From: Rhizobacter sp.
GTDB taxonomy: Bacteria; Pseudomonadota; Gammaproteobacteria; Burkholderiales; Burkholderiaceae_C
Reading direction: 5' to 3'
NCBI GenBank assembly: GCA_019635355.1
Contig: JAHBZQ010000001.1
Location: 3,472,001 to 3,536,000, forward strand
Length of the DNA stretch: 64,000 nucleotides
Within the stretch, counting starts at the first letter, position 1; every line of letters starts with the position of its first letter. The position numbers and the translations under genes were made by a program. Positions 1-6,666 of this stretch are shown piece by piece. Below the pieces are notes generated by a model. The model did no database searches, was not told the origin of the DNA, and saw nothing but the letters and a program-made list of their open reading frames with translations.

Positions 1-1
1 G

Positions 2-355
2 GTGCATGGCGTGGAAGCGATCGACCCGGTGCTCCTGCGCGCAGCGCGCACGCTGGGGGCAGGCGAGGCGAGCCTCTTGAAGCACGTGGTACTGCCGGGG
101 GCGCTGCCGCACATCTTCACCGGGCTCGCGGTGGGCATGGGCGTGGCGTGGGTGTCGCTGATCGCGGCCGAGATGATCTCGGGGCAGTTCGGCATCGGCT
201 ACTTCACCTGGGAGGCGTATTCGCTCATCAGCTACGCCGAGATCGCGCTCGGGATGATCACGATCGGCGTGCTGGGGCTCCTGTGCAGTGGCGGCATCCG
301 CCTGCTCGCCAAGCTCGCGATGCCGTGGCAGGCGCATTCGGGAGGCAAGGCATGA
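2..355 (+). CDS. ABC transporter permease, nitrate/sulfonate/taurine type (5' truncated by window)
   Basis: C-terminal 117 residues of an inner-membrane permease; the true start lies before base 1, so the GTG at base 2 is only the first in-frame codon. The cytoplasmic loop with AARTLGAGEASLLKHVVLPG (about residues 15-34) is the EAA loop that docks onto the ATPase. It is followed by hydrophobic segments typical of SsuC/TauC/NrtB permeases, and IAAEMISGQFGIGY is characteristic of that family. The stop overlaps the start of the ATP-binding gene (ATGA), so the two are translationally coupled and form one importer. The substrate cannot be read from this fragment; sulfonate, taurine, nitrate or a pyrimidine precursor are all possible. 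Confidence 0.9.
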   Translation: MHGVEAIDPVLLRAARTLGAGEASLLKHVVLPGALPHIFTGLAVGMGVAWVSLIAAEMISGQFGIGYFTWEAYSLISYAEIALGMITIGVLGLLCSGGIRLLAKLAMPWQAHSGGKA

Positions 356-1218
356 GCAACGTGGTGGCAACGCAAGGCCGTGTCGACGTGCGCGACCTGC
401 ACATCCGCTTCAGCGTCAAGGGCCAGGAAGTCGAGGCGGTGCGCTCGGCGAGCGTGCACGTGCGGCCGGGCGAATTCGTCTCGCTGATCGGCCCTTCGGG
501 CTGCGGCAAGTCGACGCTGCTCAACGCGGTGGCGGGCTTCCTCAAGCCCAACGGCGGCCAGGTACTGCTCGACGGCCAGGCCATCACCGGCCCGGGCTCC
601 GACCGTGGCGTGGTGTTCCAGCAGTACTCGCTCTTCCCGTGGATGACGGTGCGCAAGAACGTGGAGTTCGGGCTCAAGATGAAGGGCGTGTCGCTCACCG
701 AGCGCGAGTCGCAGGCGCGCACGCTGCTGGGCCTCGCGGGCCTGCTCTCGTTCGAGAACCACTACCCCGACCAGCTCTCGGGCGGCATGAAGCAGCGTGT
801 GGGCATCGTGCGCGCACTCGCCACCAGCCCGCAGGTGCTGCTGATGGACGAGCCCTTCGGCGCACTCGACTCGCAGACGCGTGTGGTGATGCAGGAGATC
901 CTCACCAACATGTGGCAGCGCCTGCGCATCTCGGTGCTCTTCATCACGCACGACATCGACGAGGCGGTGTTTCTCTCCGACCGCATCTACGTGATGACGG
1001 CGCGCCCGGGCCGCATCAAGGCCGAGCTGCCGGTGCCGCTGCCGCGCCCGCGCACACCCGAGATGACGGCCACGCCGGAGTTCGCCGCGATGGTGCGGCA
1101 GATCAAGGGCTTGATCCGCGAGGAGAGCATCGCGGCGATGGGTGGCGAGCTGAGCGAAGGTGGGCTCGCGGGCCTGGCCACCGAGGTCGGCCCGCAAGGT
1201 GTGGGGCAGCTGGTGTGA
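352..1218 (+). CDS. ABC transporter ATP-binding protein, nitrate/sulfonate/taurine type
   Basis: Cytoplasmic ATPase of 288 residues that powers the importer whose permease precedes it. Walker A GPSGCGKST is at about 47-55, the Q-loop at 90-91, the signature LSGGMKQR at 142-149, Walker B LLMDEP at 163-168 and the switch His near 200. ITGPGSDRGVVFQ before the Q-loop is typical of SsuB/TauB/NrtD ATPases. The ATG at 352 is chosen because it overlaps the permease stop (ATGA) and begins where family homology begins; a longer reading frame upstream only shadows the permease. A poorly conserved tail of about 30 residues follows the ATPase fold. Substrate unknown. Confidence 0.95.
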   Translation: MSNVVATQGRVDVRDLHIRFSVKGQEVEAVRSASVHVRPGEFVSLIGPSGCGKSTLLNAVAGFLKPNGGQVLLDGQAITGPGSDRGVVFQQYSLFPWMTVRKNVEFGLKMKGVSLTERESQARTLLGLAGLLSFENHYPDQLSGGMKQRVGIVRALATSPQVLLMDEPFGALDSQTRVVMQEILTNMWQRLRISVLFITHDIDEAVFLSDRIYVMTARPGRIKAELPVPLPRPRTPEMTATPEFAAMVRQIKGLIREESIAAMGGELSEGGLAGLATEVGPQGVGQLV

Positions 1219-1229
1219 GGGAGGCCGCG

Positions 1230-1541
1230 ATGCTCATCTCCGAAGACACCGTGCCGGCCGACCTGGTGTGGCACGAAGCCAGTGGCCAGCTGGAGCTGGC
1301 CTGGGCCGACGGCCGGCGCGTGGCCTTCAGCTCGGCTCGCCTGCGCGCCGCCTGCAAATGCGCCGGCTGCGAGAAGCGGCGCCGCGACGGCCAGCCGCCG
1401 CAGGCGCCCGCCGGCATCGCACTGGCGCAGATCCACCCGATCGGCGACATGGGCGTGCAGCTCGTCTTCAGCGACGGCCACGACCGCGGCATCTATCCCT
1501 GGCCCTATCTGCATCAACTGGCAATGGAAGCCTCGCCATGA
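1230..1541 (+). CDS. DUF971 (GBBH-like N-terminal domain) protein
   Basis: Small protein of 103 residues matching the DUF971 family, which resembles the N-terminal domain of gamma-butyrobetaine hydroxylase. The C-x-C-x2-C cluster KCAGCEK (about residues 44-50) is at the family's conserved Cys region, and the DGHDRGIYPWPYL segment near the C-terminus is its strongest signature. It lies 11 bases after the ABC ATPase gene and overlaps the next gene by ATGA, so it is probably co-transcribed with both. DUF971 proteins are often linked to Fe-S or redox genes, which fits the adjacent ferredoxin reductase, but no activity can be read from the sequence. Confidence 0.85.
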   Translation: MLISEDTVPADLVWHEASGQLELAWADGRRVAFSSARLRAACKCAGCEKRRRDGQPPQAPAGIALAQIHPIGDMGVQLVFSDGHDRGIYPWPYLHQLAMEASP

Positions 1542-2311
1542 GCAACCTCTTCGACTCGCGCGTGCTGAGCGTTCGCCACTGGACCGACCGTCAGTTCTCG
1601 TTCACCTGCACCCGCGACCCGGGTTTCCGTTTCCAGAGTGGCCAGTTCACGATGATCGGGCTGGAAGTCGACGGCAAGCCGCTGCTGCGCGCCTACAGCG
1701 TGGTGAGCCCGCACTGGGAAGAGACGCTCGAGTTCCTGAGCATCAAGGTGCCCGACGGCCCGCTGACCTCGCGGCTGCAGCACATCCAGGTGGGCGACAC
1801 GATCAAGATCGGCCGCAAGGCCTCGGGCACGCTGCTCACGCAGAACCTGCTGCCGGGTCGTCACCTCTACCTGCTGTCGACCGGCACGGGCCTGGCGCCC
1901 TTCATGGCGATGATCCGCGACCCCGAGGTGTACGAGCTGTACGAGAAGGTGATCCTGGTGCACGGCTGCCGCCAGGTGGGCGAGCTGGCCTACGACGAGG
2001 TGATCACCCAGGAGCTGCCGGCCAACGAGTACTTCGGTGACCAGGTCAAAGAGAAGCTCATCTACTACCCGACCGTCACCCGCGAGGCCTTCCGCAACCA
2101 GGGCCGCATTCCGGTGCTAATGGAGACGGGCGCGCTGGCGCGTGCGATCGGGCTGCCGCCGATGTCGAAGGAACACGACCGCTTCATGCTCTGCGGCAGC
2201 CCCGAGATGCTGCGCGACACCCGCGCCTTCTTCGACAAGCTCGGCCTGAGCGAAGGCAACATGAGCACGCCGGGGCACTTCGTCATCGAGCGGGCCTTCG
2301 TCGAGAAGTGA
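1538..2311 (+). CDS. fpr: Ferredoxin-NADP(+) reductase
   Basis: Flavoprotein of 257 residues that moves electrons between NADPH and ferredoxin or flavodoxin. The FAD-binding motif RAYSV (about 50-54) and the NADP-binding segment STGTGLAPFMAMI (about 112-124) are visible, with CGSPEM near residue 222 forming the pyridine-nucleotide pocket. The ending VERAFVEK type tail (here VIERAFVEK) is characteristic of the Azotobacter/proteobacterial Fpr subclass. The start overlaps the DUF971 stop (ATGA). A palindromic repeat follows the stop and may close the operon. Confidence 0.93.
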   Translation: MSNLFDSRVLSVRHWTDRQFSFTCTRDPGFRFQSGQFTMIGLEVDGKPLLRAYSVVSPHWEETLEFLSIKVPDGPLTSRLQHIQVGDTIKIGRKASGTLLTQNLLPGRHLYLLSTGTGLAPFMAMIRDPEVYELYEKVILVHGCRQVGELAYDEVITQELPANEYFGDQVKEKLIYYPTVTREAFRNQGRIPVLMETGALARAIGLPPMSKEHDRFMLCGSPEMLRDTRAFFDKLGLSEGNMSTPGHFVIERAFVEK

Positions 2312-2338
2312 TCGCCGCAGACGGCCCCGGAATCAACC

Positions 2339-2398
2339 CCGTTCGGGCTGAGCCTGTCGAAGCCGTGCGCTGCACTTCGACAAGCTCAGTGCGAACGG
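2339..2398. repeat. REP-like palindromic extragenic repeat
   Basis: Two imperfect inverted arms, 2339-2362 (CCGTTCGGGCTGAGCCTGTC, then GAAG) and 2375-2398, match at 21 of 24 positions when one is reverse-complemented, around a 12-base centre. This is the GTTCGGGCTGAGC...GACAAGCTCAGTGCGAACGG type of repeat familiar from many beta- and gammaproteobacterial intergenic regions. It sits between fpr and the YeiH-like gene and could act as a transcript-stabilising hairpin or weak terminator for fpr. Only one copy was noticed in this window. Confidence 0.8.
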
Positions 2399-2434
2399 AG
2401 CGTGGCTGGCGCCCGTTCCGGATCCAGCCTCAAC

Positions 2435-3481
2435 ATGTTCGCGCGCACCTCCTTCCTTGACGCCAGCGCGCACAGCCTCAAGCGGGTGTGGCCGGGCACG
2501 GCCACCTGCCTGCTGATCGCGATGGCGGCGTCGTTCGTCGCCACGCTGCACCAGGGGCCGCCCATGCTGTACGCGCTGCTCTTCGGCACCGTGGTGCACT
2601 ACCAGAGCCTGGAAGACCGCACCGCCCCGGGCGTCGACTTCTGCAGCCGCACGCTGCTGCGCCTCGGCGTCGGGCTGCTCGGTGCACGCATCACCTGGGA
2701 GCAGGTGGCCGGGCTCGGCGCGCCCACGGTGCTGATCGTGCTCGGCGCGGTGGCGAGCACGCTGCTCTGCGGCTGGTGGCTCGCGAAGGCGCTGCGCCTG
2801 CCGGCGGCGCTGGGGGTGCTCGCGGGCGGCGCCACGGCCATCTGCGGGGCGTCGGCGGCGCTCGCGATCGCGGCGGTGCTGCCGCGTGCGCGAGAGGGTG
2901 AGACCCCGCCCGAGCGGCATGCGCTGATCGTGGTGGTGATGGCCACGCTCCTGTCGACGGTGGCGATGGTGGCCTACCCGGTGATCGCACGCCGCCTGCA
3001 GCTCACGCCGGCCGAGGCCGGGCTCTTCATCGGCGGCAGCATCCACGACGTGGCCCAGGTGGTGGTGGCGGGCTACTCCGTCTCGCCCGCGGCGGGTGAC
3101 GCGGCGTCGGTGGTGAAGCTTTTGCGCGTGAGCCTGCTGGTGCTGGTGGTGCTGGGGGTGTCGATCGTGAGCCGTGCGCCCACGGCACCGCGCGAGCGGG
3201 GGCCAACGGCGATGCTGCGCCGCCTCGGCGGGCTGGTGCCGGGTTTCCTGTGGCTCTTCGTCGCGATGGCCACGCTCAACTCGCTGGGCTTTCTTCGCCC
3301 CGTCGAACAGGAACTCGGCGTCGCCTCGCGCGCCTGCCTGATGCTCGGCGTGGCGGGCCTGGGCATGAAGACCTCGTTCCCCCACCTGAGCCGCGCGGGC
3401 TGGCGGCCGGTGCTGCTGATGGTGCTCACCGGCGCCTGGCTGGCAACCACACTGCTTGGCGCGGTGTGGGCGTGGCGCTGA
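2435..3481 (+). CDS. YeiH/UPF0324 family membrane protein (putative anion exporter)
   Basis: Integral membrane protein of 348 residues with about ten hydrophobic segments. It matches the YeiH (UPF0324/TIGR00698) family, often called putative sulfate exporters. Family hallmarks seen are LLRLGVGLLGARIT near residue 75, GGATAICGASAALAI near 130 and FIGGSIHDVAQVVVAGY near 200. The ATG at 2435 is preferred over a GTG at 2402 because the latter abuts the palindromic repeat and adds a non-hydrophobic leader. Transported substrate and direction are inferred from the family only. Confidence 0.88.
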   Translation: MFARTSFLDASAHSLKRVWPGTATCLLIAMAASFVATLHQGPPMLYALLFGTVVHYQSLEDRTAPGVDFCSRTLLRLGVGLLGARITWEQVAGLGAPTVLIVLGAVASTLLCGWWLAKALRLPAALGVLAGGATAICGASAALAIAAVLPRAREGETPPERHALIVVVMATLLSTVAMVAYPVIARRLQLTPAEAGLFIGGSIHDVAQVVVAGYSVSPAAGDAASVVKLLRVSLLVLVVLGVSIVSRAPTAPRERGPTAMLRRLGGLVPGFLWLFVAMATLNSLGFLRPVEQELGVASRACLMLGVAGLGMKTSFPHLSRAGWRPVLLMVLTGAWLATTLLGAVWAWR

Positions 3482-3500
3482 GGCAGGCCTCGCCGCTCCT

Positions 3501-3983
3501 TCAACACATCACGCGCGAGGGCACGCCGAGGTGGCGTGCGAGGCCCAGGCCCCCGGCGCGCATCACCCCGCGGTGGTTCCAGCGGAACACCGGCGCCAGC
3601 AGCGGCGCGAGCCAGCGCATCCACGGCTGCGCCAACTCCACGCGCCAGACGTAGGTGACGTCGGTGCAGCCCCCTTCGCTGCGCAGCAGCCACAGGCCTT
3701 CGCCCCGCAGCGCACCGCACGAGCGGCCGCGAAGGCGCTCGAAGCGCCGCGACTCCACCGCCTCCACCTCGACCACCATCCCGTAGGGCAGCCGGGTGGC
3801 CCACTCGATGCGGCGCACGCTGCCCACGCCGTCGGCGCCGCCAGCCTTGAGCAGGCGCACCGAGCGCACGTAAGGCCACCAGCGCGGCCAGCTTTCGGGG
3901 GCGGTGAGGGCGGCCCACACCCGCTCGACCGGCGCGTCGATGCGCCAGTGGCTCACCAGGTCGAAATGGTGGCTCGACGACAT
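3501..3983 (-). CDS. SRPBCC family protein (polyketide cyclase/START-like)
   Basis: Protein of 160 residues with an SRPBCC (Bet v1-like) fold: the opening HWRIDAPVERVWAALTAPESW, the WPRWWPYVRSVR element and the C-terminal long helix ending the domain are typical. Such proteins bind hydrophobic ligands in a deep cavity. Its start abuts the stop of the next upstream SRPBCC gene (TGATG junction), so the two form an operon read from the sigma-type promoter at 4500-4527. Ligand unknown. Association with the ECF sigma factor suggests a membrane-lipid or oxidative-stress role. Confidence 0.85.
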   Translation of the reverse strand: MSSSHHFDLVSHWRIDAPVERVWAALTAPESWPRWWPYVRSVRLLKAGGADGVGSVRRIEWATRLPYGMVVEVEAVESRRFERLRGRSCGALRGEGLWLLRSEGGCTDVTYVWRVELAQPWMRWLAPLLAPVFRWNHRGVMRAGGLGLARHLGVPSRVMC

Positions 3984-4459
3984 CAGGCCGCCAGGCGCGG
4001 GTAGCCGCGCTGCTCGATGTCGACCCGGTCTTCGAGGGCGGCGGCGCTGACCTCCTTGCGGATCTGCGCTTCCAGCAAAGGCTTGAGGAGCCGGCCGATG
4101 ACCGGGGGCAGCGGCAGGCGGATCACGATGTCGACCAGCGTGCCGGCACGGCCGCCGACCACCTGCGGCGAGAAGCCGAAGCGCAACGACCCCCCTCGGT
4201 TGAAGCCCTCGACCGACACGTCTTCGATGCCGCCATCGGCCAGCAGCCGGCGCTCGAACACATCGCGCTGCGCGATGCCGAGCAGGCGCACCACCTGCAC
4301 GAAGCGGGCGCCGTCGGCCCGTCGCTCCAGCACCTCGAAGCGCAGCTTGGGGTGCACGTTGCAGCCGATGTGGTGGTCGAGATCGGCGAACTGGCTGCGC
4401 ACCGTGGCGAGTGGTGCGGCGATCCACTGGGTGTGGTGAACATGGGCAAACGCGGGCAT
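3983..4459 (-). CDS. SRPBCC family protein
   Basis: Protein of 158 residues, a second SRPBCC/Bet v1-like domain beginning HHTQWIAAPLATVRSQFADL and ending in a long helix with LLKPLLEAQIRKEV. The ATG at 4459 has a good Shine-Dalgarno (AGGAG) six bases upstream and follows the predicted ECF promoter by about 40 bases. First gene of the two-gene SRPBCC operon, divergent from the cupin gene at 4560. It shares little obvious sequence with its neighbour, so the pair is not a recent duplication. Function not known; ligand binding is inferred from the fold. Confidence 0.85.
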   Translation of the reverse strand: MPAFAHVHHTQWIAAPLATVRSQFADLDHHIGCNVHPKLRFEVLERRADGARFVQVVRLLGIAQRDVFERRLLADGGIEDVSVEGFNRGGSLRFGFSPQVVGGRAGTLVDIVIRLPLPPVIGRLLKPLLEAQIRKEVSAAALEDRVDIEQRGYPRLAA

Positions 4460-4499
4460 GGCGGTCTCCTGGCGGAGTGTCTCGGGGCTGTGTCTGCCC

Positions 4500-4527
4500 A
4501 TACGGCCGGCGGGGGCATCCAGATGCA
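4500..4527 (-). promoter_or_regulatory. Predicted ECF sigma promoter for the SRPBCC operon
   Basis: On the minus strand a -35-like TGCATCT (4527-4521) is followed after exactly 16 bases by CGTAT (4504-4500). The same element with the same spacing lies before the cupin gene and before the sigma gene. The -35 overlaps that of the divergent cupin promoter through the palindromic GATGCATC. It resembles the TGATCC/CGTA type of promoter used by RpoE/ChrR-family sigma factors. Predicted transcription start is near 4493. Confidence 0.65.
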
Positions 4528-4551
4528 TCCAAACGACCGGCCGCGCCGTAA
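4524..4551 (+). promoter_or_regulatory. Predicted ECF sigma promoter for the cupin gene
   Basis: TGCATCC (4524-4530), a 16-base spacer and CGTAA (4547-4551). Identical -35 and spacing to the element before the sigma gene. The -10 ends only eight bases before the ATG at 4560, which predicts a leaderless or nearly leaderless mRNA if the start codon is right. Confidence 0.65.
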
Positions 4552-4559
4552 GAAGCGGC

Positions 4560-4979
4560 ATGACCCGCCCGAGCGACCCGGTTCCCCCTGCCCAGGCGCG
4601 CCAGATCAAGGCGCGGCTGCTGGAGCGGGTGGCCGATGCCGACCTCACCCATCTCACCGTGGACGCCCACCAGGGCAGCTGGCAGGCCTTTGCCCCAGGC
4701 ATTGCGCTCAAGGTGCTGCGCGAACACGAGGGGGTGCTGTCGTACCTGCTGAAGCTGGACCCGGGCGCCACGCTGCCCGCCCACCGCCACCCGCTCGACG
4801 AGGAATGCCTGGTGCTCGAAGGGCGGCTGCGCGTGGGCACCCGCATCGAGATCGGCCCTGGGGGTTACCACGTGGCCCACCGGGGCGCCTTGCACGCCAC
4901 CATCGGCAGCACGACCGGCGCGACGATCTTCCTGCGTGGCGCCATTCCCGAACTCGGGCAGGCCCTGGCCAGCCTCTGA
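4560..4979 (+). CDS. Cupin domain protein, ChrR-like
   Basis: Single-domain cupin of 139 residues. The metal-binding signature HRHPLDEECLVLEGRL is at about 75-90 (H75, H77, E81/E82), and WQAFAPGIALKVL (41-53) matches the strand opening ChrR-type cupins. It closely resembles the C-terminal cupin of the anti-sigma-like protein at 5715, including the unusual EEC triplet, so the two are paralogues. Its own ECF-type promoter and its place between the SRPBCC operon and the sigma gene make it a likely regulon member. It could sense or buffer the metal or peroxide signal, or modulate the sigma factor. ATG 4560 is chosen; an upstream frame from 4458 would run through the promoter. Confidence 0.85.
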   Translation: MTRPSDPVPPAQARQIKARLLERVADADLTHLTVDAHQGSWQAFAPGIALKVLREHEGVLSYLLKLDPGATLPAHRHPLDEECLVLEGRLRVGTRIEIGPGGYHVAHRGALHATIGSTTGATIFLRGAIPELGQALASL

Positions 4980-4982
4980 AGG

Positions 4983-5010
4983 TGCATCCGACATCGCAAC
5001 CCCGGCGTAT
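4983..5010 (+). promoter_or_regulatory. Predicted autoregulatory ECF sigma promoter
   Basis: TGCATCC (4983-4989), a 16-base spacer and CGTAT (5006-5010), immediately before the sigma gene. It matches the elements at 4524-4551 (plus) and 4500-4527 (minus). Location before the sigma factor indicates autoregulation, as is usual for ECF sigma factors. The -10 ends nine bases before the ATG at 5020, again predicting an almost leaderless transcript. Confidence 0.65.
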
Positions 5011-5019
5011 CACCCGAGC

Positions 5020-5718
5020 ATGAACGCCCAGCCCACCTCCGTCACGACGCTCGACGACCCCGCCGCGCTCTTCGACGACGACGCAGCGCCTCCCCCCACG
5101 CCGGACGAGGCGGAGCCGCCCGTCGCACGCGGCTGCGCCACGCCGGTCACCGACGACGAGATCGCCGGCTGGATCGGCCGCATCGTCACGCACGACGAAC
5201 GTGCGCTCGCCGCGCTGTACGACGCCACGCTGTCGCGCGTCTACGGCGTCGTGCTGCGGGTGGTGCGCCGCGCGTCCTTGGCCGAAGAGGTGGTGGAAGA
5301 CACCTTCTTCCAGGTGTGGCGGCAGGCCCCGCGCTTCGATCCGGCGCGCGGCAAGGCCCTGACCTGGCTGCTCAACATGGCGCGCTCGCGCGCCATCGAC
5401 GCCGTGCGCCACGAGTCGCGCTTCCAGGCCGACAGCCTCGATGCCGACAACGCCCCCGCGCTCGACGCCGACGACCCCGGCCACGACGACCTGCTCGACG
5501 TGGCACGTGGCCATGCCGAGTTGCAGCGCGCACTGCTGCTGCTCCATGCACAGCCGCGCCAGCTGGTTGCGCTCGCCTTCTTCCGGGGCCTGAGCCATGA
5601 GGAGATCGCCACCCACACCGCACTGCCGCTGGGCACGGTGAAGTCGCAGATCCGCCGTGCGCTCGCCACCTTGCGCGATGCCCTGGGCCCCCAGGCCCGG
5701 CGCACGCTTGCCTCATGA
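5020..5718 (+). CDS. ECF RNA polymerase sigma factor (RpoE/ChrR-group, ECF11-like)
   Basis: Sigma-70 family protein of 232 residues. An acidic, proline-rich N-terminal extension of about 45 residues precedes region 2 (DERALAALYDATLSRVYG, then AEEVVEDTFFQVWRQAPRFD). Region 4 holds FFRGLSHEEIATHTALPLGT followed by VKSQIRRAL. The downstream overlapping gene (ATGA) encodes a ChrR-like cupin protein, the classic sigma/anti-sigma arrangement of the singlet-oxygen/peroxide responding RpoE-ChrR system. The start at 5020 is supported by the promoter just upstream, though the long N-terminal extension leaves some doubt. Confidence 0.93.
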   Translation: MNAQPTSVTTLDDPAALFDDDAAPPPTPDEAEPPVARGCATPVTDDEIAGWIGRIVTHDERALAALYDATLSRVYGVVLRVVRRASLAEEVVEDTFFQVWRQAPRFDPARGKALTWLLNMARSRAIDAVRHESRFQADSLDADNAPALDADDPGHDDLLDVARGHAELQRALLLLHAQPRQLVALAFFRGLSHEEIATHTALPLGTVKSQIRRALATLRDALGPQARRTLAS

Positions 5719-6587
5719 AGAATCGTCACCCGATGAAAGCCTGGACGCCCAACACCCCGATGCCGCTGGCCGAGCCACCGACCGATCCGCTGGCGGCCGA
5801 ACTTGCGCCCTTGCTCGACGCGCCGTTCGCCGAGGCCCTGGCGCATGAGGGCGCGGGCCGCGGCCTGCGCTCTCGGCTGATGTCGCGCGTGGCCGCCTCG
5901 CAGGCGGCCGAGGTGGGCATGGTCACCACACGCCGCCGGCACGCCCCCCGCGAGACGCTGGGCCCCGGCGTGAGCGTGCAGACGCTGTACCACGGCGTCG
6001 GCCGGCGCGACGGGGAGCCACTGCGTGCGCGCCTGATCGAACTCGCAGCGGGTGCCTCGGTCGATGCAGCCCTGCTCGGGGGTGAGGCCACGCTGCAGCC
6101 CCGCCACCGCGAGTGGCTGGTGGTGGGCGGGCACGTGTCGGGCCCCGGCGCACACCTGGGCCTGCGCGACTACCACGTCACCCCGGCCGGTGCGCCCACG
6201 CCCTCGTGGCGGGCCGAGACGGCCGCGCTGCTCTTCCTGCGCGAATCGATGCTGCCCGCGCAGGCTGGCGACGTGCCGCACACGGTGCACGATGCCGAGG
6301 CCGGCTGGCCCGATTTCGCGCCCGGCATCCAGCGCCGCGTGCTGTGGCAGCGCGACGGCCAGGCCGCCTTGCTCTATTTCGCCGAGCCCGGGGCCGCCGT
6401 GCCGCAGCACTCGCACGGCCACGACGAGGAGTGCCTGATGGTGCAGGGCGAACTCTTCCTCGACGACCTGCTCCTGCAGGCCGGCGACTACCAGCTTGCC
6501 CCTTCAGGCAGCGGCCACCGGATCACGCAGACCGACACCGGCGTGGTGATCTACGCGCACGGCGATCTGGACTTGCAGTTCGTCTGA
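5715..6587 (+). CDS. ChrR-like double-cupin protein, putative anti-sigma factor
   Basis: Protein of 290 residues overlapping the sigma gene by four bases. Residues 1-65 would be the sigma-binding region, and two cupin-like domains follow (about 80-180 and 195-288). The second carries a full metal site HSHGHDEEC (232-240), with a further His in PSGSGHRI. The first has lost obvious metal ligands. Unlike Rhodobacter ChrR, the N-terminus shows no H-x3-C-x2-C zinc anti-sigma motif, and the only Cys in the protein is C240. So either the anti-sigma domain is zinc-independent or inhibition works differently. Role inferred from position and cupin similarity. Confidence 0.85.
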   Translation: MKNRHPMKAWTPNTPMPLAEPPTDPLAAELAPLLDAPFAEALAHEGAGRGLRSRLMSRVAASQAAEVGMVTTRRRHAPRETLGPGVSVQTLYHGVGRRDGEPLRARLIELAAGASVDAALLGGEATLQPRHREWLVVGGHVSGPGAHLGLRDYHVTPAGAPTPSWRAETAALLFLRESMLPAQAGDVPHTVHDAEAGWPDFAPGIQRRVLWQRDGQAALLYFAEPGAAVPQHSHGHDEECLMVQGELFLDDLLLQAGDYQLAPSGSGHRITQTDTGVVIYAHGDLDLQFV

Positions 6588-6613
6588 CGCGCGGAAAGAC
6601 AAGGCGAAAAAAA

Positions 6614-6636
6614 GGCCCGGTTCCGCCAACCGGGCC
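6614..6636. terminator. Rho-independent terminator (mainly for the porin operon)
   Basis: Perfect 9-bp stem GGCCCGGTT/AACCGGGCC with a five-base loop. Seven A residues precede it on the plus strand, giving a U-tract when read on the minus strand, so it mainly ends the porin transcript. The looser CTCTCTTTTCCC on the plus side may also stop the sigma/anti-sigma operon. Confidence 0.85.
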
Positions 6637-6666
6637 AACGCTCTCTTTTCCCTTAGCAGGTTCGAA

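Noticed and set aside
2402..2434. GTG start of the YeiH-like gene at 2402
   Set aside because: It begins four bases after the palindromic repeat and adds a polar leader absent from the family; ATG 2435 is better.
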